Shown: positions 26,046 to 36,120, counted from the first letter of the stretch. The stretch is DNA of 64,000 bases from Pseudomonadota bacterium (GCA_023426545.1 JAFAAN010000071.1:1-64000), one strand, 5' to 3'. Numbers and translations are program-made. Notes: generated by a model from the letters alone, not told the origin.

Positions 26046-29042
26046 CTATTCAAGGAGTTGCATCAGGTCCGCACGCGTAATCGCCGTGGCGCCCGACGCG
26101 CCGCCGAGCGCGGCCTCGAACAGCTCGCGCTTCTTCGCTTGCAGCGTGAGGATCTTCTCCTCGACGGTCCCCTGAGACACCAGCCGGTAGACCATCACCG
26201 GGCGCTGCTGGCCGATGCGGTGCGCCCGGTCCGCGGCCTGGGCTTCCACGGAGGGGTTCCACCACGGGTCCACGAGGAAGACGTGGTCCGCCGCCGTGAG
26301 GTTGAGCCCCGTGGCGCCCGCCTTGAGCGAAATCAACATCACGGGCGGGCCCTTCGGGGCCTGGAAGGACGCCGCCACCGCGCCGCGGTTGGCCGTGCTG
26401 CCGTCCAGCCGGATGAAGCCGATGTCCGCCTCCTGGAGCGCGGGCTCGATGAGGTCCAGCATGGACGTCCACTGTGAGAAGACGAGCGCCTTGTGCCCGT
26501 CATCCACTGCGGTCACCAGCGCCTCGACCAAAGCCTGGACCTTGGAGGAGGTCTTCGCCTGCTGGCCCGGCACCAGGGCCGGGTGGCATGCCGCCTGCCG
26601 GAGCCGCAGCAGCGCCTCCAGCGCCTTCAGCACGCTGCCGCCTGCTTCGAGCTGGGACACCACTTCCTCGCGCGTCGCAGCGTAGACGGCGTCGTAGACG
26701 GCGCGCTCCCGGTCCGTGAGCGTGACGTGGCGCACGGCGTCCGTGCGAGGTGGCAGCTCGGGTGCCACGTCTCGCTTGAGCCTGCGCAGGATGAAGGGCC
26801 GGATGCGCGCCCGCAGCCGCTCCGCCGCGCCCTTGTGGTTGTCCGCCACCGGCCGGGCCCAGCGGTCCTCGAACTCCTTCCGGCCGCCGAGCAGGCCCTG
26901 GTTGGTGAAGTGCATCAAGCTCCAGAGCTCATCGAGCCGGTTCTCGATGGGCGTGCCACTCAGCGCCAGCTTGAAGTCCGCCTGCAAGCCATACGCGGCG
27001 CGCGCCACCTGGCTGTCGGGATTCTTGATGGCCTGGGCCTCGTCCAGCACGACGGTGGTCCACTGCTTCGCGCCCAGGACCTCCGCGTCCAACCGCATCA
27101 AGGCATACGTCGTCAACGTCACGTCGGCGGACTCGTCCAGCGAGCGGCCAGGGCCGTGATACACGGAGACCTTCAGCGAGGGACGGAAGCGCTTCACCTC
27201 CGCCTCCCAGTTGGGCAGCACGCTCGTGGGCGCCACCACCAGCGTGCCGGGCCCCAGCGTGCAGATGGTCTGCAGTGTCTTGCCCAGCCCCATGTCGTCC
27301 GCGAGCACGCCGCCCAGGCCCGCCTGCCGCAGGAACGTGAGCCAGCTCACGCCCTGGAGCTGATACGCGCGCAGCGTCGCCGTGAGGTCCGCCGGGAGCC
27401 GCGGTTCCGGCAGCCGCTCGAAGCCCTGCACCAGGGGCGCGAGCCGCTCCAGCCCCGGCGGGGACGGGTGCTCCAGGGCCTCGCAGAGGCCGGTGAGCTG
27501 GGGGATGGCGTGGTTGGCGAGTCGCCCATCCCGGCCCCGGGCGGCCAGCAGGTCCGCCACGCGTTGGCCGTGGGACTTCAGCCACTCCGCGGGCAGGGGC
27601 GCCCAGCCGCCGCCTTCCAACGGCACGAGCCCGAGCCCTTCCTCCCACGCCCGGAGGACCGCCGCCGCGTCGACGGAGCGGGGCGAGTCCCGCTCCTCGC
27701 CCTCGACCTGGAAGTCGAACGAGAAGCCCACGTGCGGCACGCCCGACTCGGCCGCGCCCGGGTCCACCTTGAGCACCGGGCGGAGCTGGACGTTCGGGTT
27801 CGTCACCACGGCGGCCCCGTCGCCCGTGAGGCCGCCACGCCAGCGCCGCAGCTTGTCGGCGAGCTGGACGGCCTCCTTGCCCTGCACTGTCACGCGCCGG
27901 CCGGGCGCCATGTTCAGCTCATCGCGGAGTTGATGGATGAGCAGCTGCTCCGCGGCCTCGTCGCGTACGGGAGCCGCGCCCCGCAGGTACACCATGCGCC
28001 CGCTGTCGATGCGCACGGAGGGCGGGGAGCCATACACCAGCGTGGGCAGCACCGAGAGGCCCGTGTCGAGCTGGTTCAGCTCCAGGGAGATGCGAGGCTT
28101 CAGCGTGCGGTCGATGGGCGGCAGCCGCTGGCTTCGCACATCCACCGGCATGCGCCGGGCGATGTCTGGCAGCACCTTGCCCGTCAGGTCTCCCATCTGG
28201 TGGGGCGCGAAGGCGCGCTCCTGCGGCAGCTTCTCCAGCCATGCCCCCGTGAGCGCCTGCTCTCCCAGGGGACAGAGCGTGCCGCCGCACAGCGCGATGC
28301 CGGCGCTCACCACCTCGGTGAGGCGCGGGTCCTTCGCCACCTTGAGCACCGTGTTCTCGCCGCGGTCCTCCACGGTGACGTGAGGCATCAGGGGCTCGCT
28401 CGTCACCGAGACCAGCGCGCCATCGAAGAGCACGGTGCGCGCCGGCTCCAGCGCGCGCAGGAGCGCGGTGAGCCGCTCGGGCGGAAGCGCGCCCCGGGTG
28501 GGCTTCATCAGGAGCTTGTCCGCGACGAGGTCGCAGGGCTCCACCTGGATGCGGGCCGCTTCCACGGGGTTGGTCAGCAGCGACGCCAGGCTGCGCGCCA
28601 GCAGCCGCGCGGTGTTGTCCGGCCGCGCCAGCAGCCGTTCGAGCTGAAGGCCGCCATCCACGCGCTTGAAGCGGTACACCATGCGCTCGGGCTTCGGTGT
28701 GCCTCCTGCCGGAGCCACGGGCCGGGTGGCGGGGGCGGCCGTGCGCGGCGGCGCGGAGGGGCGCCGTGTCATCGACTGATGGAGGACCAGCGCCGCCGCC
28801 ACCACATGCTCGCAGGGGTCCACCCGGCCGCGGCAATCACACTCCCAGATGGCTTCATCCAGGTAGAGCACCGTCTTCACGGGAGCGGGCCGGCCGGCGA
28901 TGCGGACGCGCAGCACGGCCTCTTCGTCGTCCACGGACTGCACCGAGACAGCGCCAGCGCGAGCGAGGCCCGTGCCGGCAGACCAGGTGTCCGGGCGCGC
29001 TTCCTCCCGGACGGCATCGAGCAGCTCCGCGGTCGCAGACAT
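26046..29042 (-). CDS. SWIM/SNF2-family helicase
   Basis: 998-residue Swi2/Snf2-type ATPase. The N-terminus holds a SWIM zinc finger, ECDCRGRVDPCEHVVAAAL (C68, C70, C77, H79). A middle region of about 450 residues is typical of bacterial HepA-like SNF2 proteins. The C-terminal motor has GVLADDMGLGKTLQT (Walker A), VLDEAQAIKNP (DEAQ box), SGTPIENRLDELWSLMHF, and in the second lobe LVFSQWTSMLDLI, LISLKAGATGLNLTAADHVFLVDPWWNP and DRAHRIGQ. Such enzymes translocate on duplex DNA and remodel protein-DNA complexes or RNA polymerase; the exact role is not known. The start has no strong Shine-Dalgarno. It is convergent with the FHA gene. Confidence 0.94.
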   Translation of the reverse strand: MSATAELLDAVREEARPDTWSAGTGLARAGAVSVQSVDDEEAVLRVRIAGRPAPVKTVLYLDEAIWECDCRGRVDPCEHVVAAALVLHQSMTRRPSAPPRTAAPATRPVAPAGGTPKPERMVYRFKRVDGGLQLERLLARPDNTARLLARSLASLLTNPVEAARIQVEPCDLVADKLLMKPTRGALPPERLTALLRALEPARTVLFDGALVSVTSEPLMPHVTVEDRGENTVLKVAKDPRLTEVVSAGIALCGGTLCPLGEQALTGAWLEKLPQERAFAPHQMGDLTGKVLPDIARRMPVDVRSQRLPPIDRTLKPRISLELNQLDTGLSVLPTLVYGSPPSVRIDSGRMVYLRGAAPVRDEAAEQLLIHQLRDELNMAPGRRVTVQGKEAVQLADKLRRWRGGLTGDGAAVVTNPNVQLRPVLKVDPGAAESGVPHVGFSFDFQVEGEERDSPRSVDAAAVLRAWEEGLGLVPLEGGGWAPLPAEWLKSHGQRVADLLAARGRDGRLANHAIPQLTGLCEALEHPSPPGLERLAPLVQGFERLPEPRLPADLTATLRAYQLQGVSWLTFLRQAGLGGVLADDMGLGKTLQTICTLGPGTLVVAPTSVLPNWEAEVKRFRPSLKVSVYHGPGRSLDESADVTLTTYALMRLDAEVLGAKQWTTVVLDEAQAIKNPDSQVARAAYGLQADFKLALSGTPIENRLDELWSLMHFTNQGLLGGRKEFEDRWARPVADNHKGAAERLRARIRPFILRRLKRDVAPELPPRTDAVRHVTLTDRERAVYDAVYAATREEVVSQLEAGGSVLKALEALLRLRQAACHPALVPGQQAKTSSKVQALVEALVTAVDDGHKALVFSQWTSMLDLIEPALQEADIGFIRLDGSTANRGAVAASFQAPKGPPVMLISLKAGATGLNLTAADHVFLVDPWWNPSVEAQAADRAHRIGQQRPVMVYRLVSQGTVEEKILTLQAKKRELFEAALGGASGATAITRADLMQLLE

Positions 29043-29703
29043 ACGAGGCCTGCTTCCCTATCCCCATGCCGCGCCTCGCGCAACCCGGGCCGCGCTTCAG
29101 GAGGGCCGCGAAAGCAGGGGCGAGCCCCGTGCATTCAGGGCGTGGTCGGTCGGGCGCATTCTCTTCTTGCACCATCGGCATGTTGTAGTTGGAGCCCCAA
29201 TTGATGCCCCCCCCAGACGCACCTGGCGATGGTGGGGACCCACCGCGCGGCCCGGGCGAATGAGCGAGCGGGCGGCCTCGTCGGGGGTGAAGCCATACGT
29301 CAGTCGAAGTCCCCGGTTGGAGAAGGCCGGGCCTGGGGGTGACGCCGTTGTGACCTTGCGCTCCTGCGCCCCCAGGCCATCCATCAGCTCTGTCCATGGG
29401 GCGCGACTGCCCCCCATTCCCGTGCCGCTCCCTCGGTTGCTCGAATCGACGTATTGCGTTGCTTCCTCGAAATGGTGCTTGGCGAGAGCACATTTTTTTG
29501 TCGGTCGCTGATGTGATGAGGGTTGGGGACGAGCCCACGGCATTGTAGATTGGCGTCTGGCTGAGGTTCGCGGCGGGGCTGCGTGCGTCGGCTCCTGACC
29601 ACCCATGACCGAACGGTGTTCGAGGCTTCCGCCCAAGGGCTGGGTTCCTCGCCGCGCCAAACTTCAAGCCTCCTCCAAGGGGGTTCCCAGGGAGAAATCC
29701 GCC
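29043..29703. other. 661-bp intergenic region
   Basis: Divergent between the SNF2 helicase and the antiporter. A short stem GTGCT/AGCAC followed by seven T's occurs at 29475-29499. A minus-strand open frame covering 29097-29660 has mixed composition and no domain, so it is not called. A/T-richer sequence near 29450-29530 may include the antiporter promoter. Confidence 0.45.
29475..29499 (+). terminator. Weak hairpin with T-run
   Basis: GTGCT (29475-29479) and AGCAC (29487-29491) form a 5-bp stem with a 7-nt loop, followed by A and seven T's. It has intrinsic-terminator form but no plus-strand gene ends just before it; it might attenuate transcription into the antiporter gene. Confidence 0.3.
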
Positions 29704-31455
29704 GTGCCGCATGACACCGCGCTCATTGCCACCATTGCCGTTGGACTCGGTCTGGCCTTCGTTGGTGGGTTCGTCGCTCGATGGCTGAAGCTCCCACCCT
29801 TGGTGGGCTATTTGCTTGCGGGCGTGGCCGTGGGGCCATTCACTCCGGGCTTCGTGGCGGATGGCGGGCTCGCCGGCCAGCTGGCGGAGATTGGCGTCAT
29901 CCTCCTGATGTTCGGCGTGGGGATTCACTTCTCCATCAAGGACCTGCTCGCCGTGCGCAACATCGCGGTGCCGGGCGCCATCGTGCAGATCGCGGTGGCC
30001 ACCGTGATGGGCGCCGTGGTGGCGCACTGGTGGGGCTGGAGTCTGGGCGCGGGGCTCGTGTTCGGCCTGGCGCTGTCGACCGCGAGCACCGTGGTGCTGC
30101 TGCGCGCGCTAGAGGAGCGTGGGATTCTCGACTCGGTGAACGGCCGCATCGCGGTGGGCTGGCTGATTGTCGAGGACCTGGCGATGGTGCTTGCCCTGGT
30201 GCTGTTGCCGGCGCTGGGCAATGTCTTGGGGACCGCCGAGGCGCAGCCGTCTGTCGCGGAGGAGGGGGGGAGCCTCTTCCTGACCCTGGCCCTCACCCTG
30301 GGGAAGGTCTGCCTCTTCGTGGCGCTGATGGTCGTCGCCGGCAAGCGGCTGGTGCCGTGGCTCCTGTCACAGGTGGCCAAGACGGGCTCCCGTGAGCTGT
30401 TCACGCTGTCGGTGCTGGCGGTGTCGCTGGGCATCGCGTTCGGGGCCGCCGCGCTCTTCGGCGTCTCGTTCGCGCTGGGGGCGTTCTTCGCCGGCGTGGT
30501 GGTGAGCGAGTCGGAGCTCAGTCATCGCGTGGCGGAGGACTCGCTTCCGCTCCAGGACGCGTTCGCGGTGCTGTTCTTCGTGTCCGTCGGCATGCTCTTC
30601 GACCCGATGGTGCTGGTGCAGCAGCCGCTCCAGATTCTCGCCGTGGTGCTCATCGTCATCCTGGGCAAGTCGCTGGCGGCCTTCTTCATCGTGCTGGCGT
30701 TCCGCTACCCGGTGAACACCGCCCTCACCGTGTCCGCGAGCCTGGCGCAGATTGGCGAGTTCTCGTTCATCCTGGTGGGGTTGGGCGTCGCGCTCGGGCT
30801 GCTGCCGAAAGATGGCCAGAGCCTGGTGCTGTGCGGCGCGCTGCTGTCCATCACCCTGAACCCGCTCGTCTTCAAGACCATCGACCCGATGCTGGCGTGG
30901 TTGCGCCGCCACCCGAGGTTCGCCGCGCGGATGGAGCACCCGGACGAGGACGAGCTGTGCGACCTGCCCATCGGCATGGGCGACGTGCAGCTTCGGGAGC
31001 ACGCGGTGCTGATTGGCTATGGGCGCGTGGGCGGCGTGATTGGCCAGAGCCTGACGGAGCAGAAGATCCCCTTCGTGGTGGTGGAACAGAACCGCGAGTA
31101 TGTCGAGCGCCTCCGCGAGGAGGGCGTGCCCGCCATCTATGGCGATGCGGCCGTGCCCGGCATCCTGGAGCACGCGCATCTCGACAAAGCCTCGATTCTC
31201 ATCGTCGCCACGCCGGACGCGCTGCAGGCCCGAGAAATCGTGGCGCAGGCCAAAGGGGTCAACGCCTCGCTGCCCGCCGTGGTGCGCACGCATGGCGACG
31301 AGGAGCGGGCCTACCTGGAGTCATTGGGGGTGGACCGGGTGGTGATGGGCGAGCACGCGCTGGCGCGGAGCATGCTCGACTACGTCCTGGAGCGCCTGGC
31401 CGCGCTGAAGCGAGTGCCCGTGATGCAGGCACCCGTGAATGCCCTGGTGCCTTGA
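29704..31455 (+). CDS. CPA2-family cation:proton antiporter with TrkA-N domain (KefB/YbaL-like)
   Basis: 583-residue inner-membrane antiporter. The GTG at 29704, with AGGGAG 9 nt upstream, is preferred over an ATG at 29605 that adds a hydrophilic non-conserved leader. About twelve membrane segments span residues 5-390, including PPLVGYLLAGVAVGPFTPG, GVILLMFGVGIHF, and the acidic transport site region ALSTASTVVLLRAL...GWLIVEDLAMVLAL. A cytoplasmic RCK/TrkA-N domain follows (AVLIGYGRVGGVIGQSL, then VVEQNREYVERL and YGDAA), binding NAD(H) and gating K+/Na+ for H+ exchange. Length is close to E. coli YbaL. It stands alone on the plus strand and converges on icmF; the 31517 hairpin may end both transcripts. 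Confidence 0.93.
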   Translation: MPHDTALIATIAVGLGLAFVGGFVARWLKLPPLVGYLLAGVAVGPFTPGFVADGGLAGQLAEIGVILLMFGVGIHFSIKDLLAVRNIAVPGAIVQIAVATVMGAVVAHWWGWSLGAGLVFGLALSTASTVVLLRALEERGILDSVNGRIAVGWLIVEDLAMVLALVLLPALGNVLGTAEAQPSVAEEGGSLFLTLALTLGKVCLFVALMVVAGKRLVPWLLSQVAKTGSRELFTLSVLAVSLGIAFGAAALFGVSFALGAFFAGVVVSESELSHRVAEDSLPLQDAFAVLFFVSVGMLFDPMVLVQQPLQILAVVLIVILGKSLAAFFIVLAFRYPVNTALTVSASLAQIGEFSFILVGLGVALGLLPKDGQSLVLCGALLSITLNPLVFKTIDPMLAWLRRHPRFAARMEHPDEDELCDLPIGMGDVQLREHAVLIGYGRVGGVIGQSLTEQKIPFVVVEQNREYVERLREEGVPAIYGDAAVPGILEHAHLDKASILIVATPDALQAREIVAQAKGVNASLPAVVRTHGDEERAYLESLGVDRVVMGEHALARSMLDYVLERLAALKRVPVMQAPVNALVP

Positions 31456-31516
31456 GGCAGGCCGGACCCGCCGCCGCGGTTTGACGCGTCCACCGCGCGG
31501 CGTCCGTGATTGAAGC

Positions 31517-31543
31517 GGCCGAGGCGCCAGGAGCGCCTCGGCC
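31517..31543. terminator. Bidirectional hairpin between antiporter and icmF
   Basis: GGCCGAGGCGC (31517-31527) and GCGCCTCGGCC (31533-31543) make a perfect 11-bp stem with a CAGGA loop, 62 bp after the antiporter stop and 50 bp after the icmF stop. There is no strong T-run on either strand. Confidence 0.65.
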
Positions 31544-31592
31544 CGTGGTTCCAGTCTCCGCGTCCACCCGGACGGGGACGCGGCGGCTGGGG

Positions 31593-34500
31593 CTACATGT
31601 TGCGCCGGTACTGCCCGCCCACCTCGTACAGCGCGCGGGAGAGCTGGCCGAGCGTGCAGACCTTACAGGCATCCATCAGCGCGGCGAAGATGTTGCCATT
31701 GTCGAGCGCCGCGCGGCGCACGGCCTCCAGCGCCTTGGGCGCCGTCTCCGCGTTCCGCTTCCAGAAGGCGTCGCGCGACGTGATGGCGTAGTTCTTCTCC
31801 TCCGTCGTGGCGCGAATGACCTCGGGCGGCGCCACCGTTGGCGAGCCCTTGGGGTCCAGGAAGGTGTTCACGCCGATGATGGGCAGCGTCCCGTCATGCT
31901 TCAGCGTCTCGTAGTAGAGCGACTCCTCCTGAATCTTGGAGCGCTGGTACATGCGCTCCATGGCGCCGAGCACGCCGCCGCGCTCGGAGATGGCGCGGAA
32001 CTCCGTGAGCACCGCGGCTTCCACCAGGTCGGTCAGCTCCTCGATGATGAACGCGCCCTGGTTGGGGTTCTCGTTCTTGGCGAGGCCGAACTCCTTGTTG
32101 ATGACGAGCTGGATGGCGAGCGCGCGGCGCACGCTCTCCTCGGTGGGCGTGGTGATGGCCTCGTCATAGGCGTTGGTGTGCAGCGAGTTGCAGTTGTCGT
32201 TGAGCGCGAGCAACGCCTGCAGCGTGGTCCGGATGTCGTTGAAGGCAATCTCCTGCGCGTGCAGGCTCCGGCCGGACGTCTGGATGTGGTACTTGAGCTT
32301 CTGCGAGCGGTCGTTGCCGCCGTACTTGTCCCGGATGGCCTTGGCCCAGATGCGGCGCGCCACGCGGCCGAGCACCGCGTACTCGGGGTCCATCCCGTTC
32401 GAGAAGAAGAACGAGAGGTTGGGCGCGAAGTCGTCGATGTGCATCCCGCGCGACAGGTAGTACTCGACGAAGGTGAACCCGTTGGCCAGCGTGAAGGCGA
32501 GCTGGGAGATGGGGTTCGCCCCGGCCTCCGCGATGTGGTAGCCGGAGATGGACACCGAGTAGAAGTTCCGCACCTTCTGGTCGATGAAGTACTGCTGGAT
32601 GTCGCCCATCACCCGCAGGGCGAACTCCGTGGAGAAGATGCAGGTGTTCTGCGCCTGGTCCTCCTTCAGGATGTCCGCCTGCACGGTGCCGCGCACCGCC
32701 TGGAGCGTCTTCGCGCGGATGCGCTCGTAGACCTCGCGCGGCAGCACCTCGTCGCCGGACACGCCGAGCAGAAGCAGGCCCAGGCCGTCATTGCCCTGCG
32801 GCAAATCACCCTGGTAGCGCGGACGCGGCAGCCCGCGCTGCTGGTAGAGGGCGTCGATCTTCTTCTCGACCTCCTCGACCTTGCCATTCTCGCGGATCCA
32901 CTTCTCGCACTGCTGGTCCACCGCGGCGTTGAGGAAGAAGCCGAGCAGCATCGGCGCGGGGCCGTTGATGGTCATCGACACCGAGGTGGACGGGTCCGCC
33001 AGGTCGAAGCCGGAGTAGAGCTTCTTCGCGTCGTCCACGTTGGCGATGGACACGCCCGAGTTGCCCACCTTGCCGTAGATGTCCGGCCGGTGGTCCGGGT
33101 CCTCGCCGTACAGCGTCACCGAGTCGAAGGCCGTGGACAGCCGCTTGGCGGGCAGGCCGTTCGAGACGTAGTGGAAGCGCTTGTTCGTGCGCTCGGGGCC
33201 GCCCTCGCCGGCGAACATCCGGGCCGGGTCCTCGCCCTCACGCTTGAGCGGGAAGACGCCGGCGGTGAAGGGGAAGGCGCCCGGGGCATTCTCCCGCAGC
33301 AGCCAGGTGAGGATGTCGCCCCAGTCCTCGTAGCGGGGGAGGGCGATCTTGGGCACGCGCAGGTGCGACAGCGTCTCCGTGTAGAGGTCCAGCTCGATGA
33401 CGCGGTCGCGGACCTGGAACTGGTACTTGGACGCGGCGTAGCGGCGCTTCGTCGCCGGCCACTCGGCCAGCAGCCGCCGGCAGTCGGCGTGGAGCCGCGA
33501 CTCCAGGTCGCGGTACAGCTCCACCAGCTCGCTCAGGTAGGCGGGCTCGCCCTCGACGCGCTCGGTGACCTGCACCGTGTCCGAGGCGTCCTTGGGCTCG
33601 ACGATTTCCAGGCGCTTCTTGCCCACGTTGGTGCGCAGCGCCTCGATGGTGCCGTGGAGCTGGTACATGCGCCGGGCGATGGCGGCCTGGGCCCTCACGA
33701 AGCCGTCGTAGGACTCGCAGGCCTCCACGATCTCCGCCAGGTAGCGCGTGCGCTCGGGCGGGATGATCCACTTCTTCTCGCTCATCCCCGGCGTGAGCTC
33801 GAAGCTGGACTTCAGCGGCGCGCCTGTCTTCGAGGCGAGGACGTCGATGATGGCCCGGTAGAGCTGGTTCATCCCCGGGTCGTTGAACTGCGAGGCGATG
33901 GTGCCGTACACGGGCACGGCATCATCCGGGGTGGAGAAGGCGTTGTGGTTGCGCTTCCACTGCTTGCGCACGTCGCGCAGCGCGTCCAGCGAGCCGCGCT
34001 TGTCGAACTTGTTGATGGCGATGAGGTCCGCGAAGTCGAGCATGTCGATCTTCTCGAGCTGCGTCGCCGCGCCGTACTCGGCCGTCATGACGTAGAGCGC
34101 CACGTCCGAGTGCTCGGTGATTTCGGTGTCCGACTGGCCGATGCCGGACGTCTCCACCACGATGAGGTCGAAGCCCGCGGCCTTGCAGATTTCGATGGAG
34201 TCGCCCACGTGCTTGGACAGGGCGAGGTTGCTCTGACGGGTGGCCATCGAGCGCATGTACACGCGCGGGCTGTCGATGGCGTTCATCCGGATGCGGTCGC
34301 CCAGGAGCGCGCCGCCGGACTTGCGCTTGGACGGGTCCACGGACAGCACGGCGAGCGTCTTGTCGGGGAAGTCCGCGAGGAAGCGCCGGACGAGCTCGTC
34401 CACGAGGCTGGACTTGCCCGCGCCGCCGGTGCCGGTGATGCCCAGCACGGGCACGCGCGGCCCCTTGGCCTGGATGTGGGCCATGGCCTCACGCAGGGCC

Positions 34501-35060
34501 GCGCCCTCGGAGGCGAAGTTCTCCGCGATGGTGATGAGCGGGGCGACCCGCGAGGGCTCGCGCAGCGAGGGCGCGTCGAGCAGGGGCGCGAAGTCCGCGG
34601 GCCGCTTCTCGAAGTCACACTGGGAGATGAGGTCGTCAATCATCCCCTGGAGGCCCATGGCCCGGCCGTCGTCCGGCGAGTAGATGCGCGTGACGCCGTA
34701 GCGGTGGAGCTCTTCAATCTCCGAGGGGAGGATGGTGCCGCCGCCGCCGCCGAAGACCTTGATGTTGGCCTTCCGCTCGCGCAGCAGGTCAATCATGTAC
34801 TTGAAGAACTCGACGTGACCGCCCTGGTAGGAGGTGATGGCGATACCCTGCACGTCCTCCTGGATGGCGCAGTCGACGATCTCCGCCACCGAGCGGTTGT
34901 GCCCCAGGTGGATGATTTCCGCGCCCGAGGCCTGCATGAGCCGGCGCATCACGTTGATGGCGGCGTCATGCCCGTCGAACAGGGAGGCGGCCGTCACGAT
35001 GCGGACGTGGAAACGGGGCTTGTAGGGCTGGGGAACGGGGGTCTGCTGGACGTTTCGCAC
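31593..35060 (-). CDS. icmF: Fused isobutyryl-CoA mutase (IcmF)
   Basis: About 1155-residue adenosylcobalamin-dependent mutase that interconverts isobutyryl-CoA and n-butyryl-CoA (relatives also use pivalyl- or isovaleryl-CoA). Domains in order are: a B12-binding domain with LFDGHDAAINVMRR (DGHD at 29-32, His31 as lower axial ligand); a MeaB-like G-protein chaperone with GITGTGGAGKSS (207-218), VDPSKRKSGGALLGDRIRM and INKFDKRGS; and a catalytic (beta/alpha)8 barrel from about 540 with VSIANVDDAKKL and PSTSVSMTINGPAP. The GTG at 35060 is chosen because the conserved N-terminus begins there. No Shine-Dalgarno is seen, but a TTGCCT-18-TACTGT promoter-like pair ends 7 nt before the GTG. It lies 76 bp after meaB on the same strand. 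Confidence 0.95.
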   Translation of the reverse strand: MRNVQQTPVPQPYKPRFHVRIVTAASLFDGHDAAINVMRRLMQASGAEIIHLGHNRSVAEIVDCAIQEDVQGIAITSYQGGHVEFFKYMIDLLRERKANIKVFGGGGGTILPSEIEELHRYGVTRIYSPDDGRAMGLQGMIDDLISQCDFEKRPADFAPLLDAPSLREPSRVAPLITIAENFASEGAALREAMAHIQAKGPRVPVLGITGTGGAGKSSLVDELVRRFLADFPDKTLAVLSVDPSKRKSGGALLGDRIRMNAIDSPRVYMRSMATRQSNLALSKHVGDSIEICKAAGFDLIVVETSGIGQSDTEITEHSDVALYVMTAEYGAATQLEKIDMLDFADLIAINKFDKRGSLDALRDVRKQWKRNHNAFSTPDDAVPVYGTIASQFNDPGMNQLYRAIIDVLASKTGAPLKSSFELTPGMSEKKWIIPPERTRYLAEIVEACESYDGFVRAQAAIARRMYQLHGTIEALRTNVGKKRLEIVEPKDASDTVQVTERVEGEPAYLSELVELYRDLESRLHADCRRLLAEWPATKRRYAASKYQFQVRDRVIELDLYTETLSHLRVPKIALPRYEDWGDILTWLLRENAPGAFPFTAGVFPLKREGEDPARMFAGEGGPERTNKRFHYVSNGLPAKRLSTAFDSVTLYGEDPDHRPDIYGKVGNSGVSIANVDDAKKLYSGFDLADPSTSVSMTINGPAPMLLGFFLNAAVDQQCEKWIRENGKVEEVEKKIDALYQQRGLPRPRYQGDLPQGNDGLGLLLLGVSGDEVLPREVYERIRAKTLQAVRGTVQADILKEDQAQNTCIFSTEFALRVMGDIQQYFIDQKVRNFYSVSISGYHIAEAGANPISQLAFTLANGFTFVEYYLSRGMHIDDFAPNLSFFFSNGMDPEYAVLGRVARRIWAKAIRDKYGGNDRSQKLKYHIQTSGRSLHAQEIAFNDIRTTLQALLALNDNCNSLHTNAYDEAITTPTEESVRRALAIQLVINKEFGLAKNENPNQGAFIIEELTDLVEAAVLTEFRAISERGGVLGAMERMYQRSKIQEESLYYETLKHDGTLPIIGVNTFLDPKGSPTVAPPEVIRATTEEKNYAITSRDAFWKRNAETAPKALEAVRRAALDNGNIFAALMDACKVCTLGQLSRALYEVGGQYRRNM

Positions 35061-35097
35061 GGCGCGTACAGTAAGAGCGCCGTGAATGCCGAGGCAA
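35061..35097 (-). promoter_or_regulatory. Candidate promoter of icmF (leaderless type)
   Basis: On the minus strand TTGCCT (35097-35092) and TACTGT (35073-35068) are 18 bp apart, and the -10-like box ends 7 nt before the GTG. No Shine-Dalgarno is present, so a transcript starting at the GTG is plausible. This would give icmF its own promoter in addition to read-through from meaB. Confidence 0.4.
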
Positions 35098-35136
35098 GGG
35101 ATTGGAGCGCGACTGACCGCTCCACGACGCGGCCTG

Positions 35137-36120
35137 TCAGGCCCTCGTTTCGGGGAGGAACGCGCCCAGCACCCGCAGTGCGGCCGAGGTGGGCGTGACG
35201 CGCCCTTCACGCACGTCCGCCTCCAGCGTGGGCACCAGCGCGGACACCCCGGGGTGCGCACGCAGGGCCGTCCGGAGCCCGTCCTGCACCATGGTCCACA
35301 TCCACTGCACCTGTTGCGCCTTGCGGCGGCGCTGGAGCGTGCCAGTGGCCTCGTCGCGGCCGAGCCGCCCCTCGACGGAGCTCCACAGCTTCTCGATGCC
35401 GCTGCCCTCCAGGGCGCTGCAGGTGGTGACCTCCGGCTCGGCGCCCGGGCGCATCAGGTGCAACGCGGCGCGTAGCTCCGAGCGGGCCCGCTCGGCCCGG
35501 GGCTTGTTGTCGCCGTCCGCCTTGTTGATGGCGAGCATGTCCGCCAGCTCGAGGATGCCGCGCTTGATGCCCTGCAGCTCGTCCCCGGCGCCCGCCAGCA
35601 TGAGCACCAGGTAGAAGTCCACCAGGTCGGCGACGACGGTCTCCGACTGGCCCACGCCCACCGTCTCCACCAGCACCACGTCGAAGCCCGCCGCTTCGCA
35701 CAGGAGCAGCGTCTCGCGCGTCTTGCGCGCCACGCCGCCCAGCGTGCCGCTGGAGGGGCTGGGGCGGATGTAGGCCGCGGTCTCCCGGGACAGCCGCGCC
35801 ATGCGCGTCTTGTCACCCAGGATGCTGCCGCCGGACACGGTGCTGGACGGGTCGATGGCCAGCACCGCCACGCGCCGGCCGGCGCCCACCAGGTGCATGC
35901 CCAGCGCGTCGATGAACGTGCTCTTGCCCACGCCGGGCACGCCGCTGATGCCCACGCGCCGGCTGCCGCCCGTGTGGGGGAGCAGCCGCGTGAGGACTTC
36001 CTGTGCGAGCGCGGCGTGGCGCGGGTGCTCGCTCTCCACCAGGGTGATGGCGCGCGCGAGCATGGCGCGGTCGCCCGCGCGCACGCCGTCCACGTAGGTG
36101 TCCGCGGGCAGCGGCTTCAC
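35137..36120 (-). CDS. meaB: Methylmalonyl-CoA mutase-associated GTPase MeaB
   Basis: 327-residue G3E-type P-loop GTPase that protects methylmalonyl-CoA mutase and gates loading of adenosylcobalamin. Motifs are GVPGVGKS (60-67, Walker A), AIDPSSTVSGGSILGDKTRM (switch region), VETVGVGQSE (Walker B region with the ETVGVGQSE signature of the family) and INKADGDN (NKxD). The GTG start at 36120 overlaps the mutB stop by four bases (GTGA), showing translational coupling. It is a separate protein here although IcmF next door carries its own fused G domain. Confidence is high from motifs and context. Confidence 0.95.
   Translation of the reverse strand: MKPLPADTYVDGVRAGDRAMLARAITLVESEHPRHAALAQEVLTRLLPHTGGSRRVGISGVPGVGKSTFIDALGMHLVGAGRRVAVLAIDPSSTVSGGSILGDKTRMARLSRETAAYIRPSPSSGTLGGVARKTRETLLLCEAAGFDVVLVETVGVGQSETVVADLVDFYLVLMLAGAGDELQGIKRGILELADMLAINKADGDNKPRAERARSELRAALHLMRPGAEPEVTTCSALEGSGIEKLWSSVEGRLGRDEATGTLQRRRKAQQVQWMWTMVQDGLRTALRAHPGVSALVPTLEADVREGRVTPTSAALRVLGAFLPETRA

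Noticed and set aside
29097..29660. Minus-strand open frame of 187 codons upstream of the SNF2 gene
   Set aside because: No SD, mixed composition, no motif, and it runs into the N-terminus of the antiporter leader region; treated as non-coding.
31506..35198. Very long plus-strand open frame (over 1200 codons) antisense to icmF
   Set aside because: It is a by-product of high GC in the codon third positions of icmF; the minus strand encodes a motif-complete mutase and the plus frame has low-complexity His/Arg/Leu-rich sequence with no domain.
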